From assembly GCA_038522735.1 (NCBI GenBank), contig JBCBJX010000030.1, positions 1-30,029 of the forward strand: a stretch of DNA of 30,029 nucleotides, in the 5' to 3' direction. How positions within the stretch are numbered: the stretch's first letter is position 1; every line of letters starts with the position of its first letter. The stretch comes from JBCBJX01 sp038522735 (lineage in GTDB: Bacteria > Pseudomonadota > Alphaproteobacteria > Caulobacterales > Parvularculaceae). A program made the translations under genes and the position numbers. The notes beneath the pieces were generated by a model, which was given only the letters and a program-made list of their open reading frames with translations, was not told where the DNA came from and searched no databases. Positions 1 through 8,066 of the stretch are shown here, in pieces.

Positions 1-1
1 C

Positions 2-889
2 GCCGAAACCCTCGCTCTGGCACACGATTTGGGCCATTCGCCTTTCGGGCATACGGGGGAGGACGCGCTTCAGGAATGAATGGAGCCCTATGGCGGGTTC
101 GACCATAACGCCCAGACCCTGCGCATTTTAACGAAGCTCGAACGCCGGCACGCCGCCTTCGACGGGCTCAACCTCACCTGGGAGACGCTGGAAGGCGTCG
201 TGAAGCACAACGGGCCGGTCGCAAAGCCTTACCCCGCCGCGCTCGCTGAATACGCCGCCCAGCATGATCTCGAACTCGGGACCTTCGCCTCGCTGGAAGC
301 CCAGATCGCGGCGGTCTCCGACGACATCGCCTACAACAACCACGACGTCGACGACGGCCTGCGGGCGGGCGTCTTCTCCCTCAAAGACGTCGAGGACGTG
401 CCGATCATCGGCGAGGCCATGCGCCGCGCCAAAGCCCGCTGGCCGGAGGTCGACGAGGACCGGTTGATCGCCGAGGCGGTCTCCGACCTCATCGGCGCCA
501 TGGTGGCGGACGTTCGTTCCGAGACGGAACGCCGCCTCGCGGAGGTAAAGCCCGAAAGCGCCGCCGCGGTCCGGGCGGGCGCGGCGCAGATCGTCGATTT
601 CTCCGAAGAGATGAAGCGCGACGTCGATGCGCTCCGGGCGTTCCTGAAGGAGCGGATGTACCGGCACTGGAAGGTCAACCGGGAGCGCTCCAAGGCGCGG
701 CGCATCGTGCGCGACCTCTTCGGGCTCTTCCTCGTCGAGCCTGAGACGTTGCCGGCGGTCTGGCGGGAACGATATGAGGGGCGCGGAGAGGATAAGCTCG
801 CCCGCGCGGTCTGCGACTACATCGCCGGCATGACGGACCGGTACGCTGCGCGCGAGCACGCGGAACTTTTCGGGCCGAACCCGGCCTGA
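2..889 (+). pseudogene. dgt: dGTPase-like HD-domain triphosphohydrolase, 5' partial, interrupted by in-frame TGA
   Basis: The family hydrolyses dGTP (or other dNTPs) to the nucleoside and triphosphate in the cytoplasm. The window opens inside the gene. In frame from base 2 it reads AETLALAHDLGHSPFGHTGE, the HD metal-binding signature, then runs into a TGA at 77-79. The same frame continues at once from ATG 80 with family sequence: GGFDHNAQTLRI, LTWETLEGVVKHNGP, and DIAYNNHDVDDG, which carries a late metal-ligand Asp. The conserved sequence is continuous across the TGA, so this is a single-codon lesion rather than a gene boundary. A protein starting at 80 (269 aa) would lack the HD motif and should be inactive. 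The cause is either a real nonsense mutation or a base error. TGA is a normal stop elsewhere in the window, so recoding is unlikely. The assignment to the dGTPase family is firm; functional state is unknown. Confidence 0.82.
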
Positions 890-969
890 GATCGTGTGCA
901 ACGCCCTCGTATCGCCCCATGAATCGCCTTAGCGGTCGGGGGCTTGGATGGAAAAGGGATGACGCCGCG

Positions 970-1830
970 ATGAGCGCGACCGACGCCGCTTACGAGGCTG
1001 CTGAAGACTACGACGCCTATGAGGACGACGAAGAGGAGGCGCTTCCGGGCCTCTTCATTCTGCTCATGGGCGTCCTGATCGTCGCGGCCTTCTCCGCCGT
1101 CGTCTGGATGGCGTATCAGCAGGGCCTGCGCTCCGGCCGCGGAGAAACCGGTACGCCGCTGGTGCAGGCCGAGCCCGGCCCCATCAAGTACGAGGTCGCC
1201 GACGAAAGCGCGCCCCCGCGCCGGGTGGCGATGTTCGACGGCATCGATCCGAATGCGGAAACCGTCGAGCCCGAGGTGCTCGTCTCGTCGGCCGAAGAAC
1301 CGATTCTGGAGGCCGAGCGGAACGCTCTCTCAACGGACGCGAACCGCGACGCTGAGGCCGGGGCGCCGAACGCCGGCGACGGCTCCGACGCCGCTGCGGG
1401 TGATCTCGACGCGCTCGCCGCGCGGATCATCGAGGAGGACGCCCAGTCCGAAGCCGGACAGTCGACGCCGGAGCCGGCGGCGAGCCAGCCCGCCGAACGT
1501 CCGCAGGCCGTCGTCGAGCGTCAGCCCGAACCGGCGACAGAGGCGCCCGCGACGCCGTCAGGCGCCGCCGATCCGCTTTCGGGCTCTTATGTCGTGCAGG
1601 TTGCGTCATTCGCCCAGCGCCGCGAAGCGGACGCCCAGCGCCAACGTTTCGCGACGCGCTATGACGAAATCCTCGAGGGCCTCGCGCCTTTCGTGCAGGA
1701 TTTCGATCTCGGCGAGAAAGGCGTCTGGCACCGCCTCCGCGTCGGGCCCTTCGCCGACAAGGCGGCGGCGGACGAGTTTTGTTCGGCCCTGAAAACGCGC
1801 GGCGGCGACTGCTACGCGGCGCGGGTCTGA
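970..1830 (+). CDS. SPOR-domain membrane protein (septal peptidoglycan-binding type)
   Basis: A 286-aa protein with an acidic cytoplasmic N-terminus, one membrane segment (GLFILLMGVLIVAAFSAVVW, about residues 28-47), a long Ala/Pro/Glu-rich linker, and a C-terminal SPOR domain (about residues 208-286, beginning GSYVVQVASFAQRREADAQR and ending in RVGPF and GGDCYAARV). SPOR domains bind denuded glycan strands at division septa, so a role in division or wall remodelling is likely, though the exact partner is not visible. ATG 970 is preferred over ATG 919 because AAGGG lies upstream at 953-957 and the extra 17 residues are not family-like. Its stop overlaps the nagZ start by one base (TGATG), suggesting co-translation. 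In many alphaproteobacteria argS lies between dgt and this gene; here it does not. Confidence 0.85.
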   Translation: MSATDAAYEAAEDYDAYEDDEEEALPGLFILLMGVLIVAAFSAVVWMAYQQGLRSGRGETGTPLVQAEPGPIKYEVADESAPPRRVAMFDGIDPNAETVEPEVLVSSAEEPILEAERNALSTDANRDAEAGAPNAGDGSDAAAGDLDALAARIIEEDAQSEAGQSTPEPAASQPAERPQAVVERQPEPATEAPATPSGAADPLSGSYVVQVASFAQRREADAQRQRFATRYDEILEGLAPFVQDFDLGEKGVWHRLRVGPFADKAAADEFCSALKTRGGDCYAARV

Positions 1831-2843
1831 TGCCGCAGGCCGCGATCTACGGCTGCGCGGGGCTTTCCGTCACGGAGGACGAGCGCGCGTTCTTCCGCAA
1901 TGCGGACCCCTGGGGGTTCATCGTTTTCGCCCGGAACATCGCCGACCCCGAACAGCTTCGCGCGCTGACGTCCGAGCTCTGCGCGTGCGTCGGCCGGACG
2001 GCTCCCGTCCTCATAGATCAGGAGGGCGGGCGCGTCGCGCGTTTGCGGCCGCCTCACTGGCGAAGCGCGCCGGCGATGAGCCTTTTCGGAAAGGCGTATC
2101 AGGACGATCGCGAACGGGGTCTTGATCTTGCGCGCCGCAACGCCCGGCTCCTCGCGGCGGAGCTGCGCGCTGTCGGCGTCACGATCGACTGCGCTCCGGT
2201 GCTCGACACGCCGCAGCCGGGCGCGCACGACATCATCGGGGATCGTGCTCTCGCGACGGACCCGGACGGCGTCGCCGCTTTGGGGCGCGCCGTCATGGAA
2301 GGATTGCTCGCGGGCGGCGTCGCGCCGATCGTGAAGCATGTTCCGGGGCACGGCCGAGCGCTCGCCGACAGCCACCTGGAACTGCCGCGCGTCGACGCCG
2401 CGAAGGACGATCTCATCGAGATCGATTTCGCGCCCTTCAAGGCGCTCGCCGACGCGCCGATGGCGATGACGGCCCATGTCGTCTACGCGGCCTTCGACGG
2501 AGCGGGGCCGGCGACGACGTCGGAAACGATGGTGCGCGACGTGATCCGCGGGCTGATCGGCTTCGACGGGCTCCTGATGACGGACGATCTCTCCATGAAA
2601 GCCCTCGGCGGCCCGATGGCTGAGCGGGTCCGCGCATCCCTCGCCGCCGGCTGCGATCTCATCCTCCACTGCAATGGCGACATGACGGAAATGCGCGAGA
2701 TTGCGGACGCCGCGCCCGCCCTTTCAGGCGAAGCGGCCCGGCGCGCGCAGGCGGCCGAGCGCTCGATCCCCGCCGCGGTTGATCCGATCGCCTTCGCAGA
2801 GGAGGCCGCCGCCCTCGACGCGGCGCTGGCCGCATACGCCTGA
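1830..2843 (+). CDS. nagZ: beta-N-acetylhexosaminidase, GH3
   Basis: NagZ removes GlcNAc from GlcNAc-1,6-anhydroMurNAc-peptides during cytoplasmic peptidoglycan recycling. The 337-aa product has the family landmarks in order: DQEGGRVARLRPP near residue 65, KHVPGHGRALADSH around residue 170 (the flexible loop carrying the catalytic His/Asp pair) and GLLMTDDLSMKAL near residue 250 (nucleophile Asp). There is no signal peptide, as expected for the cytoplasmic enzyme. ATG 1830 is chosen because it overlaps the upstream TGA by one base and places the conserved start (PQAAIYGCAGLSVTEDE) correctly; ATG 1779 would add 17 arginine-rich residues read through the SPOR gene. Its place in the SPOR-nagZ-scpA-scpB cluster is usual for alphaproteobacteria. 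Confidence 0.93.
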   Translation: MPQAAIYGCAGLSVTEDERAFFRNADPWGFIVFARNIADPEQLRALTSELCACVGRTAPVLIDQEGGRVARLRPPHWRSAPAMSLFGKAYQDDRERGLDLARRNARLLAAELRAVGVTIDCAPVLDTPQPGAHDIIGDRALATDPDGVAALGRAVMEGLLAGGVAPIVKHVPGHGRALADSHLELPRVDAAKDDLIEIDFAPFKALADAPMAMTAHVVYAAFDGAGPATTSETMVRDVIRGLIGFDGLLMTDDLSMKALGGPMAERVRASLAAGCDLILHCNGDMTEMREIADAAPALSGEAARRAQAAERSIPAAVDPIAFAEEAAALDAALAAYA

Positions 2844-2891
2844 CCGGCGGTCGCGTGGCCGAGGTCCAGAATCGGCGCTAGAGTCTTTCGG

Positions 2892-3758
2892 ATGAGCGAA
2901 ACAGAGGACATGACCGGCGAAGCGCTCCCGGCTGAGGGCGCGGAGGAGCCGTTCGACGCCCCGGTGCGCGGCGCCCCGGAGGCGGTCGTCGACGATCCGG
3001 ACGCGCTCATCGTGAATACGGAGGGCTTCGAAGGCCCGCTCGACGTTCTTCTCGCGCTTGCGCGCAAGCAGAAGGTCGACCTTCTAAAAATCTCCGTCCT
3101 CGAACTGGTCGACCAGTACCTCGACTTCATCGCCGAGGCGCGGGCGCGCCGGCTGGAGCTCGCCGCCGATTATCTCGTCGCCGCCTCCTGGCTCGCCTAC
3201 CTCAAATCGAAACTCCTCCTGCCGCAGCCGAAACTCGATGAGGACGCCGAGCCGACCGGGGAGGAGATGGCGGCGATCCTCGCTTTCCAGCTTCGCCGCC
3301 TGGAGGCGATGCGCGAGGCGGCTGAAGCGCTCGACGCGTTGCCGCGCGAGGGCGTCGACACCTTCGCCCGCGGCGCGCCGGAGGGCGTGCGCGTCGTCTC
3401 CGCGCCGAAGTGGACGACCAACGTCTATGATCTCACCAAGGCGTATGCGGAGCAGCGCATCCGCGGCGTCGATGCGACGATCAAGATCGAAAAACCGAAA
3501 ATCTTCCAGATCGAGGACGCCCGCGCCCGGTTCGAGCGCATGCTAGGCCTCTCGCCGGACTGGGCGCAGCTCGATCTCTTCGCCGATCTCGACGTCGCCG
3601 ACGCCCCGCAATCCTCCGTACGCGCGAGCTCCTTCGTCGCGGCGCTTGAGTTCGCAAAAGCGGGGCGCATCGAACTGCGCCAGGAGGGCTCCTTCGCGCC
3701 GATCTACATTCGAGCCCGCCGGGATGCGAGCGGCGAACCAGCAGGGACCGCACACTGA
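2892..3758 (+). CDS. scpA: segregation and condensation protein A
   Basis: ScpA is the kleisin that bridges SMC heads in the chromosome-condensing SMC-ScpAB complex. The 288-aa protein starts with an acidic 35-residue tail, then the N-terminal kleisin block (VNTEGFEGPLDVLLALARKQ and KVDLLKISVLELVDQYLDFI), then YLVAASWLAYLKSKLLLP. The C-terminal winged-helix part ends near SFVAALEFAKAGRIELRQEG. Length is ordinary for the family. It sits 48 bp after nagZ, and its TGA overlaps the scpB ATG by one base, so translational coupling to scpB is likely. Confidence 0.95.
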   Translation: MSETEDMTGEALPAEGAEEPFDAPVRGAPEAVVDDPDALIVNTEGFEGPLDVLLALARKQKVDLLKISVLELVDQYLDFIAEARARRLELAADYLVAASWLAYLKSKLLLPQPKLDEDAEPTGEEMAAILAFQLRRLEAMREAAEALDALPREGVDTFARGAPEGVRVVSAPKWTTNVYDLTKAYAEQRIRGVDATIKIEKPKIFQIEDARARFERMLGLSPDWAQLDLFADLDVADAPQSSVRASSFVAALEFAKAGRIELRQEGSFAPIYIRARRDASGEPAGTAH

Positions 3759-4750
3759 TGGACGGACATTCCTTCAGCCGGGACGACGAGACCGAAGAAC
3801 GCAGCGTGCGCGAGGCGCAGGCGGCGATCGCAGAAGCGTTCGGCCGAGAGTTCGTCGCCGAAGCGGCTGCGGCGGACGAGGACGAGCCGGAGAACGCCGG
3901 CGAGTTGCAGCCGCTCGACGCGCCGGTCGAAATCGAAGCGGCGGATCCCGCCGCGGAGGAGGGCGGCGCGGACAGCGACGACCGCCTTGAGATCGACGCG
4001 CCGGCGGTCGATGGTTTCGCTGCGCCGACGGGCGAGGCTTTCGACGATCTGGAGGAGGTCGCGCGCCAGGCGCTCGGTCGCGCGCTGCACGTTCGCATGG
4101 TGGAAGCGCTGATCTTCGCGGCGTCAGAGCCCCTCGACGCCGCGACGCTTAAGGCGCATATGCCGAACGACGCGGATATCGACGAGTGCCTCGAAGCGCT
4201 CCGGGTGCGGTACGAATCCGCCGGCGTGCGCCTCGTCGAGATCGACGGCCGCTGGACCTTCCGCACCGCGCCCGATCTCGCGCATCTTCTCGAGCGCCAT
4301 CGCGAGCAGCCGAAAAAACTTTCCCGCGCCGCCACCGAGACGCTGGCGATCATCGCCTATCACCAGCCCTGCACCCGCGCCGATATCGAGGACGTGCGCG
4401 GCGTCGCCGTCTCCAAGGGCTCCCTCGATATTCTCCTCGAGATCGGCTGGATCGCCCAGCACGGCCGCCGCGACGCGCCGGGCCGCCCGGCGCTCTATGT
4501 GACGACGCCGGAGTTTCTCTCGCATTTCAACCTCGCCTCCGTCGGCGACCTGCCGGGGCTCGCGGACCTGAAAGCCGCGGGCCTCCTCGACGGCCGGCTG
4601 CCGCCGGGCTTCACTGTCCCGACGCCGCAGGACGCGGCGCCCGCGGAAGGCGAGGAAGAGCGCCAGGGCGAGTTCCTGTCGGAGTTCGTGGAGGAGGACG
4701 CCGAGGCGACCTCCGAAACTCCGCCTGAGAGTGACGGTGGCGTAGTCTAG
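3758..4750 (+). CDS. scpB: segregation and condensation protein B, long acidic N-terminus
   Basis: ScpB dimerises through winged-helix domains and binds ScpA in the SMC-ScpAB complex. Family sequence begins only near residue 110 (RMVEALIFAASEPLDAATLKAHMP). It continues through RTAPDLAHLL, KKLSRAATETLAIIAYHQP (residues about 186-204), RADIEDVRGVAVSKGSLDILLEIGWI and GRPALYVTTPEFLSHF. The first 110 residues are an acidic, Ala/Glu/Asp-rich stretch not seen in typical ScpB proteins of roughly 180-250 aa, and a shorter acidic tail closes the protein (330 aa in all). ATG 3758 is supported by its one-base overlap with scpA; a start just before the core is possible but has less support. The TAG stop lies in CTAG (4747-4750), shared with the stop of the convergent haloperoxidase gene. 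Confidence 0.92.
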   Translation: MDGHSFSRDDETEERSVREAQAAIAEAFGREFVAEAAAADEDEPENAGELQPLDAPVEIEAADPAAEEGGADSDDRLEIDAPAVDGFAAPTGEAFDDLEEVARQALGRALHVRMVEALIFAASEPLDAATLKAHMPNDADIDECLEALRVRYESAGVRLVEIDGRWTFRTAPDLAHLLERHREQPKKLSRAATETLAIIAYHQPCTRADIEDVRGVAVSKGSLDILLEIGWIAQHGRRDAPGRPALYVTTPEFLSHFNLASVGDLPGLADLKAAGLLDGRLPPGFTVPTPQDAAPAEGEEERQGEFLSEFVEEDAEATSETPPESDGGVV

Positions 4751-6437
4751 CTGACGCCGCCGTCCTTGATCCGGATCGGCCGACCCTCGAAGGTCGTCAG
4801 CTGGAAGCCGTCAAAGTCCTCATTATACGTGCGGCTGAAATCCTGCAGCATGCCGATCGCCTGCTGTTCTCCGACAAGAAGGCCGTCGACGCCGTCCGAC
4901 CGGTAGTGAACCCCGGCCCAGTCGCGACCAAGGGCGACGTTGTTCGCGAGCTTGTTGATCTCGCCGCCGACGGTGAGCTCGTCATAATACGGAATAAGCG
5001 CCGTTCCGTTTGCATTCGCCTGAACGTTTTCGGTGAGGACGAAGTCCTCGTCGAAAACGGCCTTGAGGACCGTGGCGCACGCTCCGGCGACCGTCGCGTG
5101 GCCTGCGGGGTAGGCCGGGTGGGTCGGAGAGCCCTCCGCATACGCCATCGGCAGGAGGTAGCCGCCGTGGCGCGAGAACGCCTCGTGGACGAGATCAGAC
5201 CCTTCAATTTCGGCCGGCAGTCCGTAGTTCTTCGCGCCGACAATCTGGTTGTGCAGACGGCCGCCATAGGCTTCCGGGCGGAGACGCCGGTGGGCGAGCC
5301 ATTTCTGATACCAGGCCCCCGTCAGCGAAAGCGTCGCCCCTTTGGTGAGGAGGTCCAGAATATCCGGCCCGCCGAAGGTGACGAAGCCGCCCTGGGTCGT
5401 GCTAGTCGTATACGGATTGTTCGTATCGACGCCAGCCCCGAGGCCGAGAAGAATGAGTCCGGCGTTGAAATAAGCCTGGAACAGGACGTCGACGTGAACG
5501 TATTCGCCGAGGGCGCGGCCATTATAGATGTAGCGCGGGTCCGCCTTGAAGAGCGCCTCGGGCACGCCGCCGCGCTGTACGGCGAGCCAGTTGTCATAGT
5601 CCGTCATGAAATCGACGCCGGCGGTCGGAACCACATAACGCTGCTCGATGACGCCCGGCCCGTATGGGATGTCGCGGAGCAGGAACTGCGAAATGTAGGG
5701 GCCGACGAGGTCGCCCGGCGTTTCGCCGCGGAAGACGGTCGCCGGCGTCACCACGCCGCCCTGTTTCGGGCCGACCGTTTCAGAAAATGCGTTGAGTGCG
5801 TTCACCGCCCAGGCGATGTCCGCATTGCTCCCGAAGTCGGTGAACGGAACCTCGCGCAGAAGCGCCTTGGCGTAGACCTCGCCCATCTCCGCCGCGGTCT
5901 CGGCGCTCGCGAACGCCGGGGCCGGGCGCAGGCGCGTCGCCTGTCCGTCGAGGCCGGACATCATGATCTTATAGGCGCCCTGGGGGTTCGCGAGCTTCCG
6001 GGTCCGGACCGTCTGGTCGAGACGGATCGCCTCGTAATCGGACTGGCGGTTGCGGCGAAGAGCGCGCAGGAGCGAGCGGTAGGACGCCGGTTTCACTTCC
6101 CCGAGCTGGTTGTGTTCCAGCGTTTTCGAGAAATTGCCGCGGAAGTCGCCGTAGGTCGCCTCGTCGTCGTTCGTCTCCTGGCGGCCTGGAAAGTCCCCGA
6201 GATAGGACTGCGCGGCCTCGAACCGCACGCCCGCAACTTTCAGTTGTCTCAAGCGTCCGCCGCGGATCGAGCGGTCCGGCGGGTCGAACGAGGCCGCGGA
6301 TCCGGCGGCCTCGGCCGGGCCGCCGCCGCGGCGGTTGCGAGGCCGGCGCCCGTAAACATCAGAACTCGCCTGTTGACGCCATTTTCTGGCGTTTTCTCGG
6401 TGTCGGATAGACGCGTAGCGTTCGTTTCGTCCCGCAT
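4747..6437 (-). CDS. vanadium-dependent haloperoxidase-like protein, Tat-exported, apparent one-base frameshift
   Basis: The family (PAP2/haloperoxidase fold) binds vanadate and oxidises halides with peroxide, or acts as an acid phosphatase. Numbering from the upstream ATG at 6456 in the downstream frame, I see the vanadate/phosphate-site pattern: KWLAHRRLRPEAYGG (K385), HPAYPAGHATVAGA (His453) and LGRDWAGVHYRSD (R511, H517). The N-terminus lies in a second frame: ATG 6437 is preceded by AAAGGGGAGG (6453-6444) six bases away and encodes NRRVLMFTGAGLATAAAAA, a twin-arginine signal. The frames meet in a GC repeat near 6315-6336. The span is 1,691 bases, so one missing base would restore 563 codons. 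It lies on the minus strand between scpB and tatA, normally adjacent genes, which suggests insertion. Haloperoxidase versus phosphatase activity cannot be told from sequence. Confidence 0.75.
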
Positions 6438-6620
6438 CTGGAACCTCCCCTTTCATGATGCCGAAGCCTCACGGTCGATCACGGATGCGTAATTGGCGAG
6501 CAAAAATCCGCCCAAGCTGCTCAATTTTTACGTGTATAAGCAAAATCAACGGGATGGTTTGTAAACAGGGGCCGTGCGACGTATCTGTCGTCCCGATAGA
6601 TTCGAACGAGGTTACTTCTT
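6438..6620. promoter_or_regulatory. Divergent intergenic region, haloperoxidase gene / tatA
   Basis: This 183-bp spacer separates the minus-strand haloperoxidase start (6437) from tatA (6621) and must carry both promoters. It is visibly richer in A and T than the surrounding coding DNA, particularly 6490-6565. The haloperoxidase ribosome-binding site AAAGGGGAGG lies at 6444-6453 on the minus strand. A GATTC (a GANTC site, recognised by CcrM-type methylases in alphaproteobacteria) lies at 6599-6603, shortly before tatA. I cannot assign -35/-10 boxes with confidence. Confidence 0.5.
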
Positions 6621-6848
6621 ATGCCCAGTCCTTGGCAGCTTGCCTTAGTAGTAGTGCTCGCCGTTGTGCTCTTCGGCGGTCGCGGACGTATTTCGTCCAT
6701 CATGGGCGATCTCGCGAATGGCCTCACCGCCTTCCGCAAGGGCCTGAAGGACGAGGACGAGGAAAAGCCGTCCGAAACCCCCGGCCTCACGGCGTCCGCG
6801 GAGCCTGAAGAGAGCCCGCAGGAAACCCGCGCGAAGACCGAGGCGTAA
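6621..6848 (+). CDS. tatA: Sec-independent protein translocase TatA
   Basis: TatA oligomerises to form the conducting part of the twin-arginine translocon in the inner membrane. The 75-aa protein has the standard plan: a short N-terminal membrane segment (PWQLALVVVLAVVLFGGRGR, residues 4-23) with the FGG/GRGR hinge, an amphipathic helix (ISSIMGDLANGLTAFRKGL) and a charged disordered tail. It is first in tatABC, nine bases before tatB. GAGG lies about nine bases upstream of the ATG. Confidence 0.95.
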   Translation: MPSPWQLALVVVLAVVLFGGRGRISSIMGDLANGLTAFRKGLKDEDEEKPSETPGLTASAEPEESPQETRAKTEA

Positions 6849-6857
6849 CGCGCGGCA

Positions 6858-7190
6858 ATGTCGCTCGTTCCTTCCATCGGCGCGTTCGAGCTTCTTCTCG
6901 TCGCCGTCATCGCGCTCGTCGTCGTCGGCCCGAAAGACTTGCCGAAGCTGATGCGCGGCGTCGCGGGATTCATCCGGAAGGCGCGTGAACTCGCCTCGGA
7001 GTTCACCGCCGGCTTCGAGCAGATGGCGCGCGAGGCCGAGATGGAGGAGATGCGCGAGGAGATCGACCGCCTGCGCCGCGAGAACCCGCTCGATGAAACC
7101 AAGAAGACGTTTCAGGAGGCCGTGAAGCCGATCGAGGACAGCGCGTCCGACATCTCCCGCGAGGCGAACAAGGCCGGAGGCGGAGCGTGA
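6858..7190 (+). CDS. tatB: Sec-independent protein translocase TatB
   Basis: TatB works with TatC as the receptor for folded proteins carrying twin-arginine signals. The 110-aa product begins with a periplasmic tip and membrane segment (AFELLLVAVIALVVVGPKDL, about residues 8-27; the VVGPKDLP hinge with its Pro is typical of TatB), followed by an amphipathic helix (KLMRGVAGFIRKARELASEF) and a long charged coiled region. It overlaps the tatC GTG start by four bases (GTGA, 7187-7190), indicating coupled translation. Confidence 0.94.
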   Translation: MSLVPSIGAFELLLVAVIALVVVGPKDLPKLMRGVAGFIRKARELASEFTAGFEQMAREAEMEEMREEIDRLRRENPLDETKKTFQEAVKPIEDSASDISREANKAGGGA

Positions 7191-8005
7191 GCAAACGGGC
7201 CGCCGCGGCGAGCGAAGCGCCGACGGAGGAGGCCGAGGACGACATCGAAGCCTCCCGCGCGCCGCTGATCGATCACCTGGTCGAACTTCGCGGACGGATC
7301 ATCAAGGCGCTGATCGCTCTCGGCGCCGCGTTCGGGCTCTGCTTCTTCTTCGCGGGCGACATCTTCAAGATCCTGATGGTTCCCTATGAGCGCGTCGCGG
7401 AGGGGCAGGAGAACCTGCGGCTCATCTTCACCGCGCCGCTCGAGTTTTTCTTCGCCAAGCTGCGCCTCGCTCTCTTCGGCGGCGTCGTCCTCGCGTTCCC
7501 CGTGCTCGCCTGGCAGCTTTACCGGTTCATCGCGCCGGGGCTCTACAGGAATGAGCGCAACGCCTTCTGGCCCTTCCTCGCCGCGACGCCGATCCTCTTC
7601 GCCGCAGGCGCGTCGCTCGTTTACTTCCTAATTTTACCACTCGTGATGCAGTTCGCCCTCGGCCAGCAGCAGGCGGCGACGGAGGGCGGGGCGGCGATCG
7701 AGTATCTCGGCTCGGTGAAGGACTATCTCGCCCTCGTCACGACGCTCATCCTCGCCTTCGGGGCGGCCTTCCAGCTGCCGGTGCTCCTCACCCTGATGGC
7801 GCGGGTGGGGATTGTCACCGCCACGATGCTCCGTTCGGGCCGGCGCTATGCGATCGTCGGCATCTTCCTCGTCGCGGCGTTCCTTACACCGCCGGATCCA
7901 ATCTCACAGATTGCTCTAGGTCTCTGCGTCATCGCGCTCTACGAGATCTCGATCCTGTCGGTCCGGCTCGTCGAGCGCCGGGAGGAAGAGGCGGCCGAGG
8001 CATAG
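7187..8005 (+). CDS. tatC: Sec-independent protein translocase TatC
   Basis: TatC is the six-helix inner-membrane receptor that recognises the RR signal. The 272-aa protein carries the N-terminal PLIDHLVELRGRI motif (about residues 26-38), the YRFIAPGLYRNERNAFWPF loop, and several hydrophobic helices, including IFLVAAFLTPPDPISQIALG near the C-terminus. It begins with GTG at 7187, overlapping tatB. The haloperoxidase next door is a plausible substrate of this translocon because of its own RR signal. Confidence 0.95.
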   Translation: MSKRAAAASEAPTEEAEDDIEASRAPLIDHLVELRGRIIKALIALGAAFGLCFFFAGDIFKILMVPYERVAEGQENLRLIFTAPLEFFFAKLRLALFGGVVLAFPVLAWQLYRFIAPGLYRNERNAFWPFLAATPILFAAGASLVYFLILPLVMQFALGQQQAATEGGAAIEYLGSVKDYLALVTTLILAFGAAFQLPVLLTLMARVGIVTATMLRSGRRYAIVGIFLVAAFLTPPDPISQIALGLCVIALYEISILSVRLVERREEEAAEA

Positions 8006-8066
8006 CCTCGCGTCGTGAAGGACGGCCGCCTTCCACTCGCCGGCGTTTCCGCCTAAGAGCCTCGCC

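Noticed and set aside
77..79. Selenocysteine or stop-readthrough recoding at the dgt TGA
   Set aside because: dGTPases are not known selenoproteins, no stem-loop suited to recoding is evident after the codon, and TGA is the common stop in this window.
4906..6492. 528-codon open frame on the plus strand opposite the haloperoxidase gene
   Set aside because: It is rich in Arg/Val/Glu repeats typical of antisense shadows, while the minus strand carries the catalytic motifs and a good ribosome-binding site.
8006..8066. GC-rich inverted repeat after tatC (GAAGGACGGCCGCCTTC)
   Set aside because: It lacks a T-run on either strand and is too close to serS to be called a terminator.
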